The notes: generated by a model not told the origin, from the sequence alone. Shown: positions 1-7,641, counted from the first letter of the stretch. The stretch is DNA of 15,534 bases from Flavobacterium sp. (GCA_004296145.1 SEBM01000025.1:1-15534); one strand, 5' to 3'. Numbers and translations: made by a program.

Positions 1-732
1 TTCGTTTAATAAAGCATTTAACAAAGTCGATTTACCCACATTTGGTTCGCCTACAATTGCTACCGGAATTCCGTTTTTAATCACATTTCCAACTGCAAAT
101 GAATCAATTAAACGTTTTAATACAAATTCAATTCTGTTTAATAATTCATGAAACTGAGTTCTGTCAGCAAATTCAACATCTTCTTCCGCGAAATCTAATT
201 CCAATTCAATTAAAGAGGCAAAATTCAAAAGTTCTTCACGCAATTTGGCAATTTCATTACTAAAACCACCGCGCATTTGCTGCATGGCAATTTGGTGAGA
301 AGCTTCATTATCAGATGAAATCAAATCGGCAACAGCTTCTGCCTGAGATAAATCCAGTTTTCCGTTAAGGAAAGCTCTAAGTGTAAATTCTCCCGCATCA
401 GCCATTCTGCAGCCTTTTCGCAACAATAACTGAATAATTTGCTGTTGAATATAGGTGGATCCGTGGCATGAAATTTCTATAGTATTTTCGCCTGTATAAG
501 AATTTGGTCCTTTAAAAATCGAAACCAAAACTTCATCAAGTGTTTTTGTTTCATCTATAATATGGCCTAAATGAAGTGTATGTGTTTTTTGCTTCGTTAA
601 ATCTTTATTTTTTATAGATTTAAAAACGCTGTTTCCAATGGTAATAGCATCAGAACCTGAAATACGAATTATGGCAATTGCGCCGGCTCCCGAAGGTGTT
701 GCCAATGCAACTATTGAATCTTGATTTATCAT
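1..732 (-). CDS. mnmE: MnmE/TrmE tRNA modification GTPase, N-terminal part (cut by window edge)
   Basis: The minus strand is open from the ATG at 732 to base 1 and gives 244 residues with no stop; the rest of this roughly 460-residue family lies outside the window. With MnmG, MnmE installs the carboxymethylaminomethyl group on U34 of certain tRNAs in the cytoplasm. The start MINQDSIVALATPSGAGAI is the typical N-terminal tetrahydrofolate-binding domain. It is followed by the family signatures SYTGENTIEISCHGS and GEFTLRAFLNGKLDLSQAEA, then a helical linker. The G1 P-loop GEPNVGKST sits at about residues 228-236, just before the cut. A TACCTTTG box lies only four bases upstream of the ATG, so the transcript may be almost leaderless. 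The neighbouring universal stress gene is divergent. Family assignment is very secure. Confidence 0.96.
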   Translation of the reverse strand, partial: MINQDSIVALATPSGAGAIAIIRISGSDAITIGNSVFKSIKNKDLTKQKTHTLHLGHIIDETKTLDEVLVSIFKGPNSYTGENTIEISCHGSTYIQQQIIQLLLRKGCRMADAGEFTLRAFLNGKLDLSQAEAVADLISSDNEASHQIAMQQMRGGFSNEIAKLREELLNFASLIELELDFAEEDVEFADRTQFHELLNRIEFVLKRLIDSFAVGNVIKNGIPVAIVGEPNVGKSTLLNALLNE

Positions 733-736
733 GTTG

Positions 737-744
737 CAAAGGTA
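737..744 (-). promoter_or_regulatory. Probable -7 promoter box of mnmE
   Basis: On the minus strand this reads TACCTTTG, an exact fit to the Bacteroidota -7 consensus TAnnTTTG. Only CAAC separates it from the ATG at 732, so transcription should start at or within a few bases of the start codon. I see no clear -33 TTG at the usual spacing. Confidence 0.6.
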
Positions 745-854
745 TAAAAAAACGCTGAAAATTACGAAACTCAACACTTTACCATCCGTTGAAGTTTTTA
801 TTCTGCTTTACAAAATATACTAAATTTTTTGTTTGATTTTTAAATGTTAAATTA

Positions 855-868
855 CTGATAATTGTCAG
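855..868. promoter_or_regulatory. Imperfect palindrome next to the usp promoter
   Basis: CTGATAATTGTCAG is a dyad with four-base arms (CTGA/TCAG) and an A/T-rich centre. It ends two bases before the -33 TTG of the stress-protein gene, a position suited to an activator or repressor. A palindrome this short can arise by chance, so an operator role is only a suggestion. Confidence 0.2.
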
Positions 869-869
869 G

Positions 870-898
870 TTGATTTATTTTTAGAATGATTAAATTTG
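870..898 (+). promoter_or_regulatory. Bacteroidota-type promoter of the universal stress protein gene
   Basis: A -33 TTG at 870-872 and a -7 TAAATTTG at 891-898 are separated by 18 bases, close to the usual Bacteroidota spacing. Transcription would start near 903, giving a leader of roughly 25 bases before the ATG at 927. Confidence 0.65.
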
Positions 899-926
899 AG
901 AGAACAACATATAAATCTGAGACAAA

Positions 927-1760
927 ATGAAAAAAATATTATTCCCCACCGATTTTTCTGAAGCAGCCACAAATGCATTTGTACATGCTTTGGAATTTGC
1001 CAAAATTGTAAATGGCGAACTTATTTTATTGCACACATTTGAAATTCCGGTTTATGACAGCCAGTTTTTCCCCGAAAATTATGCCTCTATTTACAGCTCG
1101 ATTGAATTGGCAAAATTTGAAATGTTCAAAGACGAAATCCCAAAGCTGAGAACTATTGCAATGGAAAGAAAATTAGAAGATATTGTTATAAAACACCGAT
1201 TGATGGATGGTGATTTATTATATAATTTAAAAAGTGCCGTTAAGGAAGATAATATAGATTTTGTAATTATGGGTACTACAGGCGTTTCTGACTGGACAAA
1301 ATTCTTTTTGGGATCTAATACGAGTTCTGTAATTTCTGGAGTTGATGTTCCGGTCATGTGTGTTCCGATTGATGCAAAATTTAAAAAAATCAAAACAATA
1401 GGATTCACAACCCGTTATCGTGAAAAAGATAAAAAAGAACTAAAAAAAGTGCTGAAAATTGCAAAGAAGACCGATGCAAAAGTAAAAAGCTTATATGTAA
1501 AAACTTCTAATTCTGATGTATCTGCTGCTACTGTAAAAGAATGGGAGCAGGAGTTCGCCAATGATAATGTAGAATTTTTGGTTTTGCCAAGCGACGAAGT
1601 AAAAGAAACAATCCTGGACTTTGTGCTTTATAAAGAAATTGATGTTCTGGCAATGATAACACATAAGCGTTCTTTTTTTGAAAGTTTTTTTGATTCAAGC
1701 TTTACAAAAAAAATGTCGAAGGAAACCTCTGTACCAGTTTTGATTATGCATGAAGATTAA
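927..1760 (+). CDS. Universal stress protein, tandem UspA domains
   Basis: A 277-residue cytoplasmic protein made of two UspA-like domains (about 1-150 and 155-277). The first opens with the classic MKKILFPTDFSEAATNAF strand-helix. It carries the nucleotide-binding signature G-2x-G-9x-G(S) at residues 116-130 (GTTG, nine residues, GS), so it probably binds ATP. The second domain ends in the usual SVPVLIM strand, but at the equivalent loop it reads THKRSFFESFFDSSF, so the glycine motif is lost and it probably does not bind nucleotide in the same way. Tandem Usp proteins with one degenerate half are common in Bacteroidota; their specific roles are mostly unknown. The gene has its own promoter just upstream. 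The next gene starts 69 bases downstream behind its own -7 box. Confidence 0.93.
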   Translation: MKKILFPTDFSEAATNAFVHALEFAKIVNGELILLHTFEIPVYDSQFFPENYASIYSSIELAKFEMFKDEIPKLRTIAMERKLEDIVIKHRLMDGDLLYNLKSAVKEDNIDFVIMGTTGVSDWTKFFLGSNTSSVISGVDVPVMCVPIDAKFKKIKTIGFTTRYREKDKKELKKVLKIAKKTDAKVKSLYVKTSNSDVSAATVKEWEQEFANDNVEFLVLPSDEVKETILDFVLYKEIDVLAMITHKRSFFESFFDSSFTKKMSKETSVPVLIMHED

Positions 1761-1801
1761 TTTTCTGCAAATTTCAGAACCTTATTTTGTTATCTAAAAC
1801 C

Positions 1802-1809
1802 TATATTTG
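1802..1809 (+). promoter_or_regulatory. Probable -7 box of the MutS-like gene
   Basis: TATATTTG matches TAnnTTTG exactly and lies 20 bases before the ATG at 1830. This suggests a very short leader and transcription independent of the stress-protein gene. The nearest TTG (1787-1789) is too close to be a normally spaced -33 element. Confidence 0.5.
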
Positions 1810-1829
1810 TATTTCATCAAATCAATACA

Positions 1830-3602
1830 ATGGATTCATATCAAAATAAGGTTACGCAGTATTCTGAACTTTTCAATAAAATCAATAAAAGATATAACAG
1901 CATTAGTATATTACGTGTTTTATGCGTTTTTCTTTGTTTGTTTTTGCTCTTTTATTATATCAAAACAAATGAAACTACTTATGTACTATTTGCATTTCTG
2001 TCTTTTGTTGGTTTTATTTTTTTAATGAGAATACATTCCAAATTATCTTTTCAAAAACAGCTTGTTACCGCAATTCTAAATATAAACGAGAATGAAATTG
2101 CTTTCCTGAAAAGAGAAAAACTTCCTTTTGAAAACGGTATTGAATTTAATGATTTTCATCATCCGTATGCATACGATTTAGATATTTTTGGAGAACATTC
2201 TTTATTTCAAAATCTAAACAGAACAGCTACTTTCATCGGAAAAAAAACACTTGCCAATCAATTATTGAATGTATTTCCAAATCAGGTTATTTTAGAAAAT
2301 CAGCAGGCTATTAATGAATTAAAATCTAAAATAGACTGGAGACAGGATTTTCTGGCGTTGGCAACAATCAGTAATGATTCTAAAACATCATATGAATCTA
2401 TAATTTATTGGAATTCATTTAAAAATAACTCGCTACCTAAAGTTTTAGTTTTACTTTCAGTTCTTCTTCCTGCATTATTCTTTGGACTTTTAGCAGCGTA
2501 TTTTGTGACTTCAAAAACGATATTGTTATCTTATCTGACGTATGTTTTTATTGCAAATATGATGGTTTTAGGAAGATCCTTTAAACGAATTCAATCTGAA
2601 ATTGCCAAAGCAGATAACGTTGATAAAATCATTAAACAATATAGTTTACTGGTTGAAAAAATTGAAAACGAAAAATTTGAATCCAAAAAGTTAATTGATT
2701 TACAAAAGCAACTTGTTTTTAAAAATGCGAAAGCAAGTACACATTTAAAACAATTGTCTGAGTTGTTCTCAAGAATGGACACTATTAGCAATTTTGTAAC
2801 TGCCATTGTATTCAACGGAACGTTTTTATTTAATCTTCATGTACTTAGAGCACTTTTAAAATGGAAAGAAAATTATTCTGATGAATTAGAAAAATGGATT
2901 TCTGTTATTGGAGAATTTGAAGCCTTAAATAGTTTTGCCAATTTGGCTTATAACAATCCTGATTTTGTTTTTCCTGAAATCAATTCAGAATATAAAATTG
3001 GGTTTAAAAATCTGGCACATCCATTATTAAATCCAAATAGCAGAGTAGGGAATGATACCCATTTTTATCCTGAATCATTTATGATTTTAACCGGTTCCAA
3101 TATGTCCGGAAAAAGTACTTTTCTGAGAAGTTTGGGAGTTAATATGGTTTTAGGCGGAATTGGCTCTGTTGTTTGTGCTTCAAAAGCTAACATTCATCCA
3201 CTTGAAGTTTTAGTTTCAATGCGATTATCAGATTCTTTATCCGATAGTGAATCGTATTTCTTTGCCGAAATAAAACGTTTAAAACAAATTATGGACGCTC
3301 TTGAAGAAAAGCCGTCTTTTGTTTTATTAGATGAAATTTTAAGAGGAACAAATTCCGATGATAAGCGAAACGGAACAATTGAAGTAGTAAAAAAGATTAT
3401 AGCAAAAAAAGCCATCGGAGCAATCGCTACACACGATATTGAAGTGTGTCTGACTACTAATGAATATCCAGATATTTTAACGAACCAATGTTTTGAAGTT
3501 GAAATTCAAAATAACGACCTGCACTTTGACTACAAACTCAGAAACGGAATCTGTAAAAACAAAAGCGCTACTTTCCTGATGCAGAAAATGGGAGTTATCT
3601 AG
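1830..3602 (+). CDS. Membrane-anchored MutS-like ATPase (MutS domain V)
   Basis: A 590-residue protein. The C-terminal third is a MutS-family ABC-type ATPase: Walker A GSNMSGKST at 422-430, Walker B ending in D501-E502 (FVLLDEILRGTNSDD), and the switch-like ATHD at 533-536. Residues 250-335 are charged and helical, resembling the MutS lever/clamp region. The N-terminal part has no visible mismatch-recognition domain; it has four hydrophobic stretches (about 27-44, 50-66, 205-226, 230-248). This predicts a protein held in the inner membrane with its ATPase in the cytoplasm. MutS and MutS2 are about 800 residues or more, soluble, and act on DNA. This protein belongs to a MutS-related group seen in Bacteroidota whose function I do not know, so a mismatch-repair label would be misleading. 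An alternative reading frame from 1807 to 2025 is not credible. Confidence 0.9.
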   Translation: MDSYQNKVTQYSELFNKINKRYNSISILRVLCVFLCLFLLFYYIKTNETTYVLFAFLSFVGFIFLMRIHSKLSFQKQLVTAILNINENEIAFLKREKLPFENGIEFNDFHHPYAYDLDIFGEHSLFQNLNRTATFIGKKTLANQLLNVFPNQVILENQQAINELKSKIDWRQDFLALATISNDSKTSYESIIYWNSFKNNSLPKVLVLLSVLLPALFFGLLAAYFVTSKTILLSYLTYVFIANMMVLGRSFKRIQSEIAKADNVDKIIKQYSLLVEKIENEKFESKKLIDLQKQLVFKNAKASTHLKQLSELFSRMDTISNFVTAIVFNGTFLFNLHVLRALLKWKENYSDELEKWISVIGEFEALNSFANLAYNNPDFVFPEINSEYKIGFKNLAHPLLNPNSRVGNDTHFYPESFMILTGSNMSGKSTFLRSLGVNMVLGGIGSVVCASKANIHPLEVLVSMRLSDSLSDSESYFFAEIKRLKQIMDALEEKPSFVLLDEILRGTNSDDKRNGTIEVVKKIIAKKAIGAIATHDIEVCLTTNEYPDILTNQCFEVEIQNNDLHFDYKLRNGICKNKSATFLMQKMGVI

Positions 3603-3605
3603 ATA

Positions 3606-3793
3606 TATTTTAGATTTTTCTGATTTTAGATTTTAGATTCCCGCTATCTTGTCATTTCGACGAAGGAGAAATCACACTAGTAATTCCGCAAAAATGAAAT
3701 CAAATCTTTGTGGTTACACGTGTGATTTCTCCTTCGTAGAAATGACACAAATGAGAAAAGAATTTAAAATCTAAAATCAGAAATCTAAAATTA
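3606..3793. repeat. Nested inverted repeat, family A copy 1 (A1)
   Basis: This gap between convergent genes is almost wholly palindromic. The inner arms 3650-3677 and 3720-3747 are 28 bases long with one mismatch (GTCATTTCGACGAAGGAG versus its partner), and pairing continues imperfectly into the loop. Outer A/T-rich arms built from TTTTAGATT units (3606-3639 and about 3761-3793) also pair; the right one runs into the oxidoreductase stop codon. There is no T-tract after either arm, so this is not a standard intrinsic terminator, though it could still block read-through from either side. Copy 2 at 8868-9165 shares the inner arm ends (TGTCATTTCGA), the loop words AGTAA, ATCAAA and CTTTGTGG, and the outer arms. 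No transposase is present. Confidence 0.85.
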
Positions 3794-4420
3794 TTTAAGC
3801 ACTTCTGTAATAGTCTGCACGAAAGCTTCAACCGGTTGTGCTCCCGAAACAGCATATTTTCTGTCGAAAACAAAGAAAGGAACTCCTTGTACACCAATTT
3901 GCTGTGCTTCGGTAATATCATTCTGAACTTCGTTCAAGAATAAATTTTCATCTTTTAGTACTTCCAGAACCTGAGTCTGATCTAAACCGGCTTTTACAGC
4001 CAATTCTATTAATGTCGGACCATCATTTAAATCCCTGCCTTCAGTAAAGTAAGCCTTAAAGAAAATTTCTTCCATTTTGCTGCCTAACTTTTTAGTTTTA
4101 GCGAATTGAATAATTCTATGTGCTTCTAACGAATTTGAAATAACAGCTTTGTCAAAATGATAATCCAAACCAACGCTTTTTGCGCGTTCTGTGACACCTT
4201 TGTGCATTTCTATAGATTGTTCAACAGAAATACCTTTTCTTTCAGCCAGGAAAGTAAAAACGTCTTTTCCTGATTGTGGTGTAATAGTTGGATCCAGTTG
4301 AAAACTTTTCCACTCAATTTCAAATTCATCATTTGGAAATTCAGCCAAAGCCGATTCCAATTGTCTTTTTCCGATATAACAAAACGGACACATGATGTCC
4401 GACCAAATTTCTATTTTCAT
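3791..4420 (-). CDS. DsbA-family (FrnE-like) thiol oxidoreductase
   Basis: A 209-residue protein with no signal peptide, hence probably cytoplasmic. It begins MKIEIWSDIMCPFCYIGKRQ, with the redox motif C11-P-F-C14 at the end of the first strand. It has the helical insertion expected of the DsbA/2-hydroxychromene-2-carboxylate isomerase superfamily, and a likely cis-proline loop at V180-P181 (GVQGVPFF) near the C-terminus. The FrnE subgroup keeps both cysteines and is linked to thiol-disulfide exchange and oxidative stress; the substrate is unknown. A near-consensus TAACTTTA box ends four bases before the ATG at 4420, so the mRNA may be almost leaderless. The gene sits alone between repeats A1 (at its stop) and B1 (upstream) and converges on the MutS-like gene. 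Confidence 0.92.
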   Translation of the reverse strand: MKIEIWSDIMCPFCYIGKRQLESALAEFPNDEFEIEWKSFQLDPTITPQSGKDVFTFLAERKGISVEQSIEMHKGVTERAKSVGLDYHFDKAVISNSLEAHRIIQFAKTKKLGSKMEEIFFKAYFTEGRDLNDGPTLIELAVKAGLDQTQVLEVLKDENLFLNEVQNDITEAQQIGVQGVPFFVFDRKYAVSGAQPVEAFVQTITEVLK

Positions 4421-4424
4421 ATTG

Positions 4425-4432
4425 TAAAGTTA
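4425..4432 (-). promoter_or_regulatory. Near-consensus -7 box of the DsbA-like gene
   Basis: The minus strand reads TAACTTTA, one base from TAnnTTTG, followed by CAAT and then the ATG at 4420. The distance to the start codon is the same as at mnmE. No clear -33 element is visible, and upstream sequence is repeat B1. Confidence 0.35.
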
Positions 4433-4437
4433 ATAAA

Positions 4438-4580
4438 TTTGTTTCAGGTTTCAGGTTTCAAGTTTTGCTGATGGGGAATTTAACCGCAAAGTTCGCAAAG
4501 TTGTCGCAAGGAGCACAAAGAAAATATCTTGCGTTCTTAGCGTAAACCTTTGCGAACTTTGCAGTTAAACCTGAAACAAA
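4438..4580. repeat. Nested inverted repeat, family B copy 1 (B1)
   Basis: The outer arms 4438-4451 (TTTGTTTCAGGTTT) and 4567-4580 are perfect inverted copies. The main arms 4479-4500 (TTTAACCGCAAAGTTCGCAA with two more bases) and 4548-4569 pair over 22 bases with one mismatch. Inside, CGCAAG (4505-4510) and CTTGCG (4528-4533) form a third layer. The left half is a run of (C/A)GCAAAG-like units spaced nine to ten bases. The left flank repeats GTTTCAGGTTT-type units, as in copy 2 at 8380-8548. It fills nearly half of the 311-base gap between dnaN and the oxidoreductase gene; the remainder holds the dnaN terminator and A/T-rich sequence in which I see nothing else. Confidence 0.85.
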
Positions 4581-4592
4581 AATCACCCCAAA

Positions 4593-4627
4593 TAAAAAAC
4601 CGCAACTCTTTATAGGAATTGCGGTTT
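4593..4627 (-). terminator. Intrinsic terminator of dnaN
   Basis: Read on the minus strand, AAACCGCAA (from 4627) pairs with TTGCGGTTT (ending at 4597) around a 13-base loop and is followed by a T-rich run (TTTTTTATTT when the last stem bases are included). It lies about 105 bases past the dnaN stop codon and is the only hairpin with a T-tract in this gap. Confidence 0.75.
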
Positions 4628-4731
4628 CTAGGTATAAAAAATGGTTGGTTAATAGCGATATTTTTTTTTACAATGATATATCTTTAATCTTAAACTAAAA
4701 AACATCCCTGTAACAAAAAGAAGTTTTGATG

Positions 4732-5850
4732 TTAACTATTTAACATAACAGGCATTACCAGCATGGTAACACTTTCACCTTCTTCTAAACCATCAACAGG
4801 AGTAAGGATTCCCGCTCTGTTTGGCAATGACATTTCTAACATAATCATATCAGATTGCAGGTTTGTCAACATTTCTGTCAAGAAACGTGAGTTGAATCCA
4901 ATTTGTAAGTCATCTCCTTGATAATCACACGTTAATCTCTCTTCTGCTTTGTTAGAGTAGTCGATATCTTCTGCTGAAACATTTAATTCTGCTCCTGCAA
5001 TTTTTAATCTGATTTGGTGTGTAGTCTTGTTTGAGAAGATCGCAACACGACGAACAGAACTTAAAAATAAAGAACGATCGATCATTAATTTGTTTGGATT
5101 TTCTTTTGGAATTACCGCTTCGTAATTAGGATATTTTCCGTCAATTAAACGACACATTAAGATATAATTGTCAAATGAGAAAGTCGCATTTGAGTCATTG
5201 TATTCAATTTTTACTTCTGCATCAGAACTTCCTAAAATACTTTTTAAAATATTAAGAGGTTTTTTTGGCATGATAAAATCAGCAACCTGAGATGCTTTTA
5301 CATCTGTACGTGCATATTTTACTAATTTGTGAGCATCTGTAGCTACGAAAATTAATCCTTCAGGAGAGAACTGAAAAAATACTCCCGACATTACCGGACG
5401 TAAATCATCATTTCCGGCAGCAAAAATGGTTTTGCTTACTGCAGTTGCCAAAACTTCTGCTGGGACTAAAGTTACAGATGGATCTTCAAGATGAACGGCT
5501 TTAGGAAATTCTTCTCCTGCAGCATACGCCAAAGCATATTTTCCTGAATTTGAACTAATTTCTACTGTATTGTTTTCTTCAACAGTAAAAGTAAGGGGTT
5601 GTTCTGGAAACGTTTTTAAAATTTCAAGTAAAAGTTTTGCAGGCACAGCTACACTTCCTTTACTTTTAGAATCGATTGATAAAGTAGCTGACATTGTAGT
5701 TTCAAGATCAGAAGCAGAAACTGTCAACTCATTGTTGTCTAGTTCAAATAAAAAGTTGTCTAGAATAGGCAATGTGTTGTTACTGTTAATAACACTACCT
5801 AAAACTTGTAATTGTTTTAATAAGTACGAACTCGATACTATAAATTTCAT
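4732..5850 (-). CDS. dnaN: DNA polymerase III beta subunit (sliding clamp)
   Basis: A 372-residue protein of normal clamp length with the three repeated clamp folds (about 1-125, 126-245, 246-372). It starts MKFIVSSSYLLKQLQVLGSV and keeps typical segments such as NNTLPILDNFLFEL, ATDAHKLVKYAR, LIDGKYPNYEAVIP and a C-terminal ILTPVDG...VTMLVMPVML. The dimeric ring encircles DNA and tethers the replicative polymerase and repair enzymes. Here dnaN is not next to dnaA or recF; it follows gldG on the same strand with a 105-base gap and has its own -7 box, which fits a separate transcript ending at the terminator near 4600. Assignment is secure. Confidence 0.97.
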   Translation of the reverse strand: MKFIVSSSYLLKQLQVLGSVINSNNTLPILDNFLFELDNNELTVSASDLETTMSATLSIDSKSKGSVAVPAKLLLEILKTFPEQPLTFTVEENNTVEISSNSGKYALAYAAGEEFPKAVHLEDPSVTLVPAEVLATAVSKTIFAAGNDDLRPVMSGVFFQFSPEGLIFVATDAHKLVKYARTDVKASQVADFIMPKKPLNILKSILGSSDAEVKIEYNDSNATFSFDNYILMCRLIDGKYPNYEAVIPKENPNKLMIDRSLFLSSVRRVAIFSNKTTHQIRLKIAGAELNVSAEDIDYSNKAEERLTCDYQGDDLQIGFNSRFLTEMLTNLQSDMIMLEMSLPNRAGILTPVDGLEEGESVTMLVMPVMLNS

Positions 5851-5908
5851 CTGTTTTATTTTATTTTTTGATGTTTCTTTAGCAATTAAAGGCTAAATAT
5901 ACGGATTA

Positions 5909-5916
5909 CAAATATA
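5909..5916 (-). promoter_or_regulatory. Probable -7 box of dnaN
   Basis: The minus strand reads TATATTTG, an exact TAnnTTTG match, in the gldG-dnaN gap. It predicts a leader of about 50-55 bases. The -33 region is weak. A second, less good TATATTTA lies slightly closer to the gene. Confidence 0.5.
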
Positions 5917-5955
5917 TCGTAAACTATCTTAAGATTACATTTTTTTTATTAACAT

Positions 5956-7641
5956 CTATTTGCTGTATTTTCTTTTTCTGATAAAGGTAAATGCAAGTCC
6001 AAAAACCAGTAATGTAAGAATTGGAAGCCCGATAGTTATGAATTGGGTTATCGTATAATTTTCGTATACTTTTTCTTTATCCAATAGCGGCAGGTCAAGA
6101 TCTTTGCTCCTAATGTTAATAAGTCCTGTATCATCCAGTAAATAATTGATACAGTTCATCATAAAATCTTTATTATCATAAAGATTGCCTGTTCTTTGAT
6201 CATAACCTAATTCTACAGGCATCATGTTTTTATCCAATTGATTTCTTGCCAGATCACCATCAGAAATTACAATCATTTTTGTTGGTTTTCCTTTTGCCTG
6301 AAATCCATTTTCTTTGAAAGGTAAAACACGGTTTTCAAAAGCAGAATGAAAAGTCCCTTCTAATAAAACAGAAAGCGGTAAGTTTCCTTTTCCGGCATAA
6401 TCCTGTGGTGACGTTTTTTCTGTTACAATATTCAGGTTAATTTCAGACGGAGTTCCGATTGTTTTTGAATATTGTGATGAGTGCAATAAAACCGTTTTTT
6501 TGATTCCGTTTTTTAAAGTATCAATCGGACTGGCAAAATCAAATTTGATTCCTCCTAAATTTTTCACGATAGGATGCTGGCTGTCAGGATAAACCTGAGG
6601 AGCATATTTCCAGACAAAATCCTGATATTGAGTGGCACTTCCTTGTTCTCCGGTTGCCAGTTTTATTGGGCTTCCCTGTTCATCTTTTACTAAATCAGGA
6701 TTAATTCTGAATCCGTATTTAAAGAACATATCATTCAGGTTTAAATCTCTCGGATACGCCAGTGTCGCGCCAGACTGATTGTATAAACTGTCCATGTCAG
6801 CAGCAACCTGGTCGATTAACCAAAGTGTTTTTCCGCCATTCATAATAAACTGATCCAAAACCTGCTTTTCTTCATCAGAAAAAGTTTGAGTTGGTTTTGA
6901 GATAATGGCCAGGTCATATTTTTTCAGAGCTTCCAGGCTTCCTGTTGGATTTTTAGCAACAGAATCCAAAGTGAAAGGTCCGATGTAATAACTTTCGCGA
7001 ATTTGCATCAGCATTTTGGCGATGTGAATTTCGTTTATTTCACCGTTTCCTTTTATAATTGCTACTTTCTTTTGTTTGTCTTTGGTAATTTTATTGATGG
7101 CATCGGCAATAGAATATTCTAAGTGCTGAATAGAACCAATTACTTTTTGAGTTGTAGAAGCGCCCATTCTGTTTTTCAACAAAGGAATATTTACTTCTTT
7201 ATTATTGTAAACCGCAATTGCCCAAGGAAATACCATTGCCTGAGATTGTTTTCCTTTGTCATCAACCGTAATATTTATTGGTGTAAGTCCTTTTTGAAAA
7301 AGAGATTTTGTCAAATCCATGCTTTCTTCTTCATTTTCAAGCGGATTTACAAATTCAAAAACGATATTGCTGTTATAAGCTTGAAATTCTTCAAGTAATT
7401 GTCTGGTTTCCTGTTGTAAACGTCTGAAATCTGCAGGAAGATCGCCATCCATATAAATCTTAATCGAAAGCGGATTTTTAACTTGTTTTACAATGTTTAA
7501 AGACGTTTGCGATAAAGTATATCGTTGGTCTTTTGTTAAGTCAAATCTATGAAAGTAAAGGCTTCCGAGTATATTCAGAACAATTAAAACAAAAATTGTA
7601 ATGCCTAATGTTTTGATATTTTTTTGAGTAATTGCTTTCAT
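5956..7641 (-). CDS. gldG: Gliding motility-associated ABC transporter substrate-binding-like protein GldG
   Basis: A 561-residue membrane protein. A membrane helix lies at about 11-30, followed by the family-typical DLTKDQRYTLS. A large extracytoplasmic region fills the middle, and a second helix lies at about 534-554 before the basic tail RKRKYSK. This two-helix layout with a big outer domain is that of GldG/YtrD-type ABC accessory proteins. In Flavobacterium johnsoniae GldG works with the permease GldF and the ATPase GldA, and mutants in gldF or gldG lose gliding. Its ATG overlaps the gldF stop by one base (TAATG), so the two are translationally coupled. No ATPase gene is in the window, matching the known separate location of gldA. 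Confidence 0.95.
   Translation of the reverse strand: MKAITQKNIKTLGITIFVLIVLNILGSLYFHRFDLTKDQRYTLSQTSLNIVKQVKNPLSIKIYMDGDLPADFRRLQQETRQLLEEFQAYNSNIVFEFVNPLENEEESMDLTKSLFQKGLTPINITVDDKGKQSQAMVFPWAIAVYNNKEVNIPLLKNRMGASTTQKVIGSIQHLEYSIADAINKITKDKQKKVAIIKGNGEINEIHIAKMLMQIRESYYIGPFTLDSVAKNPTGSLEALKKYDLAIISKPTQTFSDEEKQVLDQFIMNGGKTLWLIDQVAADMDSLYNQSGATLAYPRDLNLNDMFFKYGFRINPDLVKDEQGSPIKLATGEQGSATQYQDFVWKYAPQVYPDSQHPIVKNLGGIKFDFASPIDTLKNGIKKTVLLHSSQYSKTIGTPSEINLNIVTEKTSPQDYAGKGNLPLSVLLEGTFHSAFENRVLPFKENGFQAKGKPTKMIVISDGDLARNQLDKNMMPVELGYDQRTGNLYDNKDFMMNCINYLLDDTGLINIRSKDLDLPLLDKEKVYENYTITQFITIGLPILTLLVFGLAFTFIRKRKYSK

Noticed and set aside
1091..1408. Minus-strand open frame of about 105 codons
   Set aside because: It is fully inside the stress-protein gene in the opposite direction, has low-complexity composition and no family features.
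1807..2025. Plus-strand open frame rich in hydrophobic residues
   Set aside because: It overlaps the N-terminal membrane region of the MutS-like gene in another frame; the hydrophobicity comes from T-rich codons. The 590-residue frame is the one with motifs.
3650..3747. Repeat A1 as the classical bidirectional terminator of the two convergent genes
   Set aside because: The stem is suitably placed but neither side has a T-tract. I therefore annotate it as a repeat and leave termination as a possibility.
4479..4569. GCAAAG-rich repeats as a CRISPR or minisatellite array
   Set aside because: The units are only six to ten bases, irregular, arranged as inverted arms and without spacers or cas genes.
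7123..7398. Plus-strand open frame of 91 codons inside gldG
   Set aside because: It is antisense to conserved GldG sequence, has no promoter box and shows no recognisable domain.
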